Source: an uncultured Clostridia bacterium | GTDB taxonomy: Bacteria; Bacillota_A; Clostridia; UMGS1840; HGM11507 | Length of the DNA: 8,775 bases | NCBI GenBank assembly: GCA_934403665.1 | Contig: CAKRUL010000031.1 | Coordinates: 1 to 8,775 of the forward strand | Direction of reading: 5' to 3' | Shown here: positions 1 through 4,188 of the stretch, piece after piece | How the letters are laid out: each line of letters begins with the position of its first letter | How positions within the stretch are numbered: position 1 is the first letter of the stretch | The notes under the pieces: model-generated | Told to the model about the DNA's origin: nothing | The model's database searches: none | The model's input: only the letters and a program-made list of their open reading frames with translations | Program-made: the position numbers and the translations under genes

Positions 1-743
1 CAGGCGCCGCCCACGCGCTTTCCCTTCAGACCGCAGTCCTCAATCAGCTTGGCGGCAAAATAGCCCTCCGGCCGCCGGAAGGTGCTCCCGGCAGAGGGAA
101 GATTTAACGGCTGTTTTGAGACTCTGCGCCGGGTGTAATCCGCCATTCTTTCCCGAATCGCCTCCGGATCGTCCGCCGCAAGCCTCAGCCGGGTGGACAG
201 AATGCAGAAAGGCTTGCCGGAAAAAAAGCTGTGCCGGTATGAGAAATCATGCTGTTCTGCCGGCAGAATTTTTTTTTCGGCGCCGTCCAGATACACCGTC
301 TCGGTCACCACATCCTTCATCTCTGCACCGTATGCGCCTGCGTTCATATACACAGCGCCGCCCACCGTGCCCGGAATGCCGGAAAGCGCCTCGAAGCCGG
401 ACAGCCCGTTCTTGAAAAGCAGGCTCGCCGCCCGGGACATCATCATCCCGGCGGAAACCGTCATCTCGTTTCCCGAAACCGATGCCTCACAAAGACCGGT
501 CGTCTTGACGACTGCGCCCCGATACCCCTGATCCGATACCAAAAGATTGGAGCCGTTTCCCAGAAAGAAATAGGGCATCCGCTCCTCCTGCAGGATGCGG
601 CTGACCTCGCAGAGTGCCTGCTCCGATTCCGGAATCACCAGCAAATCCGCCGGCCCTCCGATCTGAAAGGTGGTATGTTTTTTCAGTGGTTCCTCTTTCC
701 GTATGTTTTTGGTCACACGCAACAGTTTTTGATAAATCTCCAT
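1..743 (-). CDS. murB: UDP-N-acetylenolpyruvoylglucosamine reductase (MurB), 3' end outside window
   Basis: MurB is the cytoplasmic FAD enzyme that reduces UDP-GlcNAc-enolpyruvate to UDP-MurNAc with NADPH, the second committed step of peptidoglycan synthesis. The frame is open from an ATG at 743 to the window edge (247 codons plus two bases; the family is usually about 300 residues, so roughly the last 50 are missing). Visible family motifs are the FAD-binding GNGSNLL (residues 62-68), SGIPGTVGGA (121-130) followed by NAGAYG, YRHSFF (169-174) and AGSTFRRPEG (218-227), where Ser220 should be the proton-donating catalytic serine. Spacing of the motifs fits the shorter type II enzymes of Firmicutes. 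The start is supported by an AAAGGG ribosome binding site about 5 bases upstream and by the usual MurB N-terminus ending in HTTFQIGGPA. It is probably cotranscribed with the flavodoxin gene 62 bases upstream; most of that gap is a 40-base palindrome. Positions 269-277 are a run of nine T (A9 in the coding strand). Confidence 0.96.
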   Translation of the reverse strand, partial: MEIYQKLLRVTKNIRKEEPLKKHTTFQIGGPADLLVIPESEQALCEVSRILQEERMPYFFLGNGSNLLVSDQGYRGAVVKTTGLCEASVSGNEMTVSAGMMMSRAASLLFKNGLSGFEALSGIPGTVGGAVYMNAGAYGAEMKDVVTETVYLDGAEKKILPAEQHDFSYRHSFFSGKPFCILSTRLRLAADDPEAIRERMADYTRRRVSKQPLNLPSAGSTFRRPEGYFAAKLIEDCGLKGKRVGGA

Positions 744-757
744 CTGAACCCTTTCTG

Positions 758-809
758 TTAATCATTAGGGAGTGGAACACCATATGGTTTTCCACTCTCT
801 AATGCTTAA
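758..809. repeat. large intergenic palindrome between flavodoxin gene and murB
   Basis: Positions 764-803 form a gapless inverted repeat centred between 783 and 784 on CCATATGG. Of 20 base pairs, 18 are perfect, one can be a G-U wobble (769/798) and one is a C/T mismatch (778/789). The symmetry continues outward with 763/804 and, after one mismatch, 758-761/806-809. The element begins at the stop codon of the flavodoxin gene and ends about 15 bases before the start of murB, so in RNA it would make a very long hairpin just ahead of the murB ribosome binding site. Neither side has a T-tract, so it is not a standard intrinsic terminator. It may be an mRNA processing or stability element, a dispersed palindromic repeat, or a protein-binding dyad. 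Confidence 0.85.
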
Positions 810-1276
810 ACCACTTGTGTTTGTAAATTAAACGCCTGTGCGAAAGCCACAATTCTTTCATAGAAAATCCGGGGAGAAGCCTTCTTTGCGACAAGCCGCA
901 AAATCCATCGGTCCAGCCCCTTCACGCCGGAGTAATCTCCGCCGAAGCAATCCTTTCGCACCGCTTTTTGCAGAAGCGCCAAAGGATAGTTTTCCCGAAA
1001 ATATTCCTCCGCATTCTGCTCGTATGCGGCTGTCAGAAACAGCGCGCATGCTTTGATGTCCTGCTCCTGATTCTGCACAAACGCTTTGACATGCCGGTCA
1101 ATCTGTCCAAAACGAATCGAACTGCCCAAAATGACCAGATCATAATCCGCCGCTTTCGGGTTGCCCTGCTGTGCCAGGTTGACCGTGACGGTCTCGGCAT
1201 TGAGCAGCTGAGAAAGCTGGACGGCACATTTTTCCGTACTGCCGTAAGTTCCGGCATAAGCAATCAGCACTTTCAT
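806..1276 (-). CDS. small flavodoxin-like protein (Flavodoxin_5/HemG-type fold)
   Basis: This 156-residue soluble protein has the flavodoxin fold pattern and should bind FMN for electron transfer. The N-terminal strand MKVLIAYAG leads into a phosphate-binding loop, TYGSTEK (residues 10-16). A second strand ends in DLVILGSSIRFGQ (46-58), a pattern seen in the HemG/Flavodoxin_5 group, and CFGGDYSG (110-117) probably lies near the isoalloxazine ring. No signal peptide or membrane segment is evident. The resemblance to HemG does not show it is a protoporphyrinogen oxidase: nothing for haem synthesis lies nearby, and such proteins are common in anaerobes with unknown partners. The ATG at 1276 is preceded by AGAGG at a spacing of 8. 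It lies 101 bases downstream of hprK and 62 bases upstream of murB, all on one strand, so it is probably in that operon. The exact substrate cannot be read from the sequence. Confidence 0.85.
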   Translation of the reverse strand: MKVLIAYAGTYGSTEKCAVQLSQLLNAETVTVNLAQQGNPKAADYDLVILGSSIRFGQIDRHVKAFVQNQEQDIKACALFLTAAYEQNAEEYFRENYPLALLQKAVRKDCFGGDYSGVKGLDRWILRLVAKKASPRIFYERIVAFAQAFNLQTQVV

Positions 1277-1309
1277 AAAATCTGCCTCTTTTCCAAAGTG
1301 TTTCCTTGC

Positions 1310-1338
1310 ATTATATCCCTGTAAAAGACCTTTCTATG
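1310..1338 (-). promoter_or_regulatory. possible weak promoter for the flavodoxin-murB pair
   Basis: On the minus strand a perfect TATAAT lies at 1315-1310, 33 bases before the flavodoxin start. The hexamer 17 bases upstream (CATAGA) is a poor -35 and there is no extended -10 TG. It could give internal transcription of flavodoxin and murB independently of hprK, or be chance in an AT-rich spacer. The remaining spacer up to the hprK stop holds no convincing terminator. Confidence 0.3.
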
Positions 1339-1352
1339 CCTGTTTTTCCAAA

Positions 1353-1378
1353 CTTTTCGGGGCATATCGTCTGTTTTT
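1353..1378. repeat. direct repeat flanking hprK, copy 1 (3' side)
   Basis: The core TTTTCGGGGCATATCG (1354-1369) recurs on the same strand at 2443-2457 with one G deleted. The similarity extends weakly to a T-run on the right. This copy sits immediately after the hprK stop codon. Confidence 0.5.
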
Positions 1379-2322
1379 CAGTCCTGTTTTCCGTTCTTCA
1401 TTTCCTCCATCAGGCGGTCGTTCAGCTCCTGTGCCGGGTTGAAGCCCATCTTCTTCTGCCGGTTATTCATGGCGGCAACCTCCACAACAACCGCCAAATT
1501 TCTGCCCGGACGAACCGGAATGGTCAGGCTTGGAACCTGAATGCCGAGAATATCGGTGTATTCGGTCACCAATCCCAAACGGTCGTAATGCTTCTTTTCA
1601 TTCCACGCTTCCAGCGCAATCACCATGTCAATTTTCTCGGTCAGCTTCACGGCGCCCATCCCGAAAATCCGCCGCACATCGATGATACCGATGCCGCGCA
1701 ATTCGATAAAATGACGGATAATCTCGGGGGAAGACCCCACCAGCGATTTATCGGAAACCCGTTTGATCTCCACGGCATCGTCCGCCACCAGACGATGACC
1801 GCGCTTCACCAGCTCCACCGCCGTTTCGGATTTTCCGACGCCGCTCTCTCCCAAAATCAGCACCCCTTCGCCATACACCTCCACCAGAACACCGTGCCGG
1901 GTGATGCGGGGCGCCAGCTCCACACTCAGATAACTGATGACCGCCGCCATAAAACGGGAGGTGGAGTTCTGAGTGCGGTAAACGGGAACCTCATATTTCT
2001 TCGCCGCCTCCAGCAGCTCGGGAAAAACGGGAAGCCCTCTTGTCACAATCATGGCAGGTTCCTTCAGGCTCAGCAAACGGTCAAAAATCTGCATCCGCTC
2101 CTCCGAAGACTTGCCCTCCAGATAGGTGTATTCCACCCTTCCCAGAATCTGAAGCCGTTCCTTCTCGAAATAGTCAAAAAAGCCGACAATCGGCAAACCG
2201 GGGCGGTTGACATCCGTGCAGTGCACCCGTCTTTGCGCAATATCCTCCGGCTCATAAATCGCCTCCAGATTAAACTCCTTCTGAAGCTGCTGCATGGTGA
2301 CATGAAAATTGCTTTTATCCAT
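1378..2322 (-). CDS. hprK: HPr kinase/phosphorylase
   Basis: HprK phosphorylates and dephosphorylates the regulatory serine of HPr and Crh in response to glycolytic intermediates, phosphate and ATP. It is the sensor of carbon catabolite repression in Firmicutes. The 314-residue length is normal. Residues 1-130 are the regulatory N-domain. The kinase domain shows the conserved His143 (TRHGVLV), Walker A GESGVGKS (158-165), VADDAVEI with the Asp pair 181-182, the HprK signature ELRGIGIIDVRRIFG (207-221), and RPGRNLAVVVEVAAMN (271-286) with a C-terminal helix. All expected catalytic residues appear intact. The ATG at 2322 has a GGGGGAG ribosome binding site about 5 bases upstream. It is the first gene of a probable hprK-flavodoxin-murB operon, driven by a good promoter at 2411-2439, and is divergent from rpmB. 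hprK near murB is a known type of arrangement in Firmicutes; the flavodoxin gene between them is less standard. Confidence 0.98.
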   Translation of the reverse strand: MDKSNFHVTMQQLQKEFNLEAIYEPEDIAQRRVHCTDVNRPGLPIVGFFDYFEKERLQILGRVEYTYLEGKSSEERMQIFDRLLSLKEPAMIVTRGLPVFPELLEAAKKYEVPVYRTQNSTSRFMAAVISYLSVELAPRITRHGVLVEVYGEGVLILGESGVGKSETAVELVKRGHRLVADDAVEIKRVSDKSLVGSSPEIIRHFIELRGIGIIDVRRIFGMGAVKLTEKIDMVIALEAWNEKKHYDRLGLVTEYTDILGIQVPSLTIPVRPGRNLAVVVEVAAMNNRQKKMGFNPAQELNDRLMEEMKNGKQD

Positions 2323-2348
2323 ACTGTCTCCCCCGTTTCTGTTGCCAT

Positions 2349-2371
2349 CCTTTTTCCGCGCCGGAAAAAGG
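2349..2371 (-). other. perfect hairpin in the hprK leader
   Basis: The arms 2349-2358 and 2362-2371 are perfectly complementary (CCTTTTTCCG and CGGAAAAAGG) with a three-base loop. The hairpin lies in the roughly 80-base 5' leader, 17 or 18 bases before the hprK ribosome binding site. No T-tract follows, so it is not a terminator. It could stabilise the message or affect initiation. Confidence 0.6.
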
Positions 2372-2410
2372 GAAAGTTCTCTTTTGTTTTTTCGCTGATA
2401 TTCCTTTATA

Positions 2411-2439
2411 ATTATATTAGAAAACGCCTCTCTTGTAAA
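2411..2439 (-). promoter_or_regulatory. promoter of hprK
   Basis: On the minus strand TTTACA (2439-2434) and a perfect TATAAT (2416-2411) are separated by exactly 17 bases. Transcription would begin near 2404 and give a leader of about 80 bases before the hprK start. This is a near-consensus housekeeping-sigma promoter. Confidence 0.85.
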
Positions 2440-2441
2440 TA

Positions 2442-2466
2442 GTTTTCGGGCATATCGCCGTATTTT
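2442..2466. repeat. direct repeat flanking hprK, copy 2 (promoter side)
   Basis: TTTTCGGGCATATCG at 2443-2457 matches the copy at 1354-1369 apart from one missing G. Here it lies directly upstream of the hprK -35 element, a position where a regulator could bind. Confidence 0.5.
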
Positions 2467-2477
2467 AAAAAAAATAC
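2460..2477. promoter_or_regulatory. operator-like dyad between divergent promoters
   Basis: GTATTTT (2460-2466) and AAAATAC (2471-2477) form a perfect 7-base dyad around four A bases. It abuts the rpmB -35 box and lies 20 bases from the hprK -35 box. It could bind a repressor or activator. It could also simply be an A/T-rich UP element that helps rpmB transcription; symmetry of AT-rich runs arises easily by chance. Confidence 0.4.
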
Positions 2478-2506
2478 TTGCATTTTCCGTGAAAGTTTGT
2501 TAAAAT
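2478..2506 (+). promoter_or_regulatory. promoter of rpmB
   Basis: TTGCAT (2478-2483) and TAAAAT (2501-2506) are spaced by 17 bases, preceded by an A/T-rich stretch that could act as an UP element. A start near 2513 would leave a leader of about 80 bases. Confidence 0.8.
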
Positions 2507-2523
2507 ATTGGTTGTGAGTTTAA

Positions 2524-2564
2524 AAGCAATGGGGTTTTATGCCCTTTTTCATAGGAAATTGCTT
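2524..2564 (+). other. possible stem-loop in the rpmB leader
   Basis: AAGCAAT (2524-2530) pairs perfectly with ATTGCTT (2558-2564). Inside, GGG (2532-2534) can pair with CCC (2542-2544), followed by a T5 run. It may influence translation or premature termination of the L28 message, but it does not match a ribosomal-protein leader motif that I can name. Confidence 0.3.
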
Positions 2565-2593
2565 ACGTATATTGGATATAGGAGGTGCGAAGA

Positions 2594-2782
2594 ATGGCAA
2601 AATGTGAAATCTGCGGAAAAGGTACTTGCTTCGGCATCCAGGTCAGCCACTCTCACAGAAGAAGTAACAGAACTTGGAAAGCAAATGTCAGAAAAGTGAG
2701 AGCTGTTGTGGACGGTCAGCCTAAGAAAATAAATGTCTGCACAAAATGCTTGCGCTCTGATAAAGTGACCAGAGCCATCTAA
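2594..2782 (+). CDS. rpmB: 50S ribosomal protein L28
   Basis: L28 (bL28) is a small large-subunit protein needed for late 50S assembly. The 62-residue product begins MAKCEICGKG and contains the L28 pattern VSHSHRRSNRTWKANV (residues 17-32). It is the zinc-ribbon (C+) form: Cys4/Cys7 and Cys49/Cys52 make the four-cysteine site. The start chosen is the ATG at 2594, with a perfect AGGAGG (2580-2585) 8 bases upstream. An in-frame GTG at 2585 overlaps that ribosome binding site and would add three residues not expected in the family. It is monocistronic, with its own promoter (2478-2506) and a strong terminator at 2894-2939. Confidence 0.98.
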   Translation: MAKCEICGKGTCFGIQVSHSHRRSNRTWKANVRKVRAVVDGQPKKINVCTKCLRSDKVTRAI

Positions 2783-2861
2783 GGATCGGCAAACGAAATC
2801 GGAACAGCGGAGGGCTGTCATCGGTGCTTTTGGCATCGGCGGCGGCCCTTATTGTTTTAGG

Positions 2862-2892
2862 GCAGAGAGCAGAGTACAAAGGGCAGAGGGCA
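2862..2892 (+). repeat. purine-rich dispersed repeat, copy 1
   Basis: This run of CAGAG units interspersed with ACAAAG matches 26 of 31 positions of the reverse complement of 8217-8247. It lies between rpmB and the terminator hairpin that follows. Nothing in it looks coding. The rest of the 2783-2948 gap holds only a weak stem around 2811-2849 and the terminator. Confidence 0.7.
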
Positions 2893-2893
2893 A

Positions 2894-2939
2894 AAAAATC
2901 CCCTGCTTTCCGGATTTTCTCGGAAGGCAGGGGATTTTT
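2894..2939. terminator. bidirectional intrinsic terminator between rpmB and the SLH operon
   Basis: A 19-base arm at 2894-2912 pairs with 2921-2939 around an 8-base loop, with only one T/C difference (a wobble in one RNA). The GC-rich core is flanked by A runs on the left and T runs on the right, so U-tracts follow the hairpin on both strands. It ends rpmB on the plus strand and the SLH operon, whose last stop is at 2949, on the minus strand. Confidence 0.93.
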
Positions 2940-2948
2940 GTATCATGC

Positions 2949-4166
2949 TTAGTGAATTGCTCTGTTCAAAAAGGTGACGATCTGTCCGCGGTTACAGATG
3001 GTATCCGGCGAAAATTCCGTTTTGGAAGTGCCGCTGGTCACGCCGTTTTCCACCGCCCATGCAACAGCGTTTGCGTAATCTGCGTTCTCATCCACATCGC
3101 TGAACGCAACGGATGCGCTTGCATACGGTGCGCCTGCGTTTTTCCACAGATACATCACAGTGGAGGCACGGGTGCAGGGGGTGTTTCCTTCAAACGCCGT
3201 TCCGGTTACCATGCCTTTTTCGCTTGCCCAGACAGCAGCGTCATAATAATAATCGTCTGTGCTCACATCGCCAAACGGATTTTTTGCTCCCGTTTTCGGA
3301 GAACCGACTGCACGCCACAGGAAGGTCAGAATCTGTGCACGGGTGCAGGTATCCTCCGGAGAGAAGGTCGTTTCCGAGGTGCCCTGGGTGATGTTTCTTT
3401 CCACAGCCCAGTTCACTGCTGCCGCATAATAAGCGTCCGCTTTGACATCGTTGAAAATCGTTTTGACCTCACCTTCTCCGGGGACCGGTACATTTTCCGG
3501 AGATGCGTCTTTGCCCTGAACCAGTCTTTGGATGGTCTTTCTGACCTCGACGGTTCCTCTGACCTGATTCAAGGTCAGCTTCAAGGTTCCGCGAACCGTA
3601 CCGGCGGAAGTATTGGTAGCTTCGGTCTTTTGAAAATCGTCTGCCCATTCCACCTTCGAGCCGTTTGGCACAACCGCACGGACTGCCGCCAGAATTCTCT
3701 CCTTCGTGGTGGAGTTGACAAAGTTCATCTTCCGCAGTGCGCCGGAGATTGCCGCTTTGTCTTCGGCAAGGCTTTCATTGTCCGCATTTGCCTCAGCGGC
3801 AGCGCCGGTGAGCTTCGGGATGACGGTGCTGAACATGTCCTTCTGGGTATAAACATCACAGGTAAACGTGATATTGACGAAAAGACTTCCGTCCTTCTTG
3901 CTGGTTGCATTGACCAAACGATAGTCCGCTTCGTTGCCAACGGAAAGCGTGACATCGCAATCCGCCGGGATCAGTTTTGCCGCCTCTTTCAGAAATGCGT
4001 CGCAGGACATATCATAGGTAATCTGGATCGAATCCATGCCTGCCCGGATGGCTTTGATGGCGGCTTTGATCTGCCCTCTTTCATCCAGTTTGGCGAAAGC
4101 CGTGCCTGCTCCGATGGTGAAGATCAGGCAAACGACCAAAAGTGCGCTGATTGTTTTCTTGAACAT
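2949..4166 (-). CDS. exported SLH-domain surface protein with two repeat modules
   Basis: The 405-residue product has a signal peptide (MFKKTISALL, hydrophobic to about residue 22) with probable cleavage after AFA (23-25). Two modules of about 90 residues follow (26-120 and 134-215), the second with the pattern NSTTKERIL, then a G-rich end with ATNTSAGTVRGTLKLTL. A short Pro/Gly linker leads to three SLH domains (about 238-290, 297-345, 354-405). SLH triplets hold proteins on secondary cell-wall polymers. Each domain carries the TRAE-type site as CTRAQ, CTRAS or CNRGQ. There is no visible catalytic domain, so a structural or ligand-binding role is inferred. The start is the ATG at 4166 with GAGGA about 8 bases upstream; an in-frame ATG at 4220 would overlap the upstream gene and put 18 charged residues before the signal peptide. 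The gap to the upstream gene is 22 bases, so the two are one operon ending at the 2894-2939 terminator. Confidence 0.9.
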   Translation of the reverse strand: MFKKTISALLVVCLIFTIGAGTAFAKLDERGQIKAAIKAIRAGMDSIQITYDMSCDAFLKEAAKLIPADCDVTLSVGNEADYRLVNATSKKDGSLFVNITFTCDVYTQKDMFSTVIPKLTGAAAEANADNESLAEDKAAISGALRKMNFVNSTTKERILAAVRAVVPNGSKVEWADDFQKTEATNTSAGTVRGTLKLTLNQVRGTVEVRKTIQRLVQGKDASPENVPVPGEGEVKTIFNDVKADAYYAAAVNWAVERNITQGTSETTFSPEDTCTRAQILTFLWRAVGSPKTGAKNPFGDVSTDDYYYDAAVWASEKGMVTGTAFEGNTPCTRASTVMYLWKNAGAPYASASVAFSDVDENADYANAVAWAVENGVTSGTSKTEFSPDTICNRGQIVTFLNRAIH

Positions 4167-4188
4167 GATGGTTTCCTCTTTTCTTTTT

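Noticed and set aside
1335..1366. Inverted repeat TATGCC/GGCATA after hprK as a terminator
   Set aside because: Only six base pairs with a 20-base loop and no U-tract on the minus strand.
2070..2348. Upstream ATG at 2348 in the hprK leader
   Set aside because: Its frame differs from hprK and overlaps it; the product is a shadow. A short translated leader cannot be excluded but has no support.
1306..2442. 378-codon plus-strand open frame antisense to hprK
   Set aside because: It is a mirror of hprK with low-complexity His/Gln-rich composition, no ribosome binding site and no recognisable domain.
2811..2849. Weak hairpin AGGGC/GCCCT after rpmB
   Set aside because: The inner stem pairs poorly and the following tract is interrupted; the hairpin at 2894-2939 is far better.
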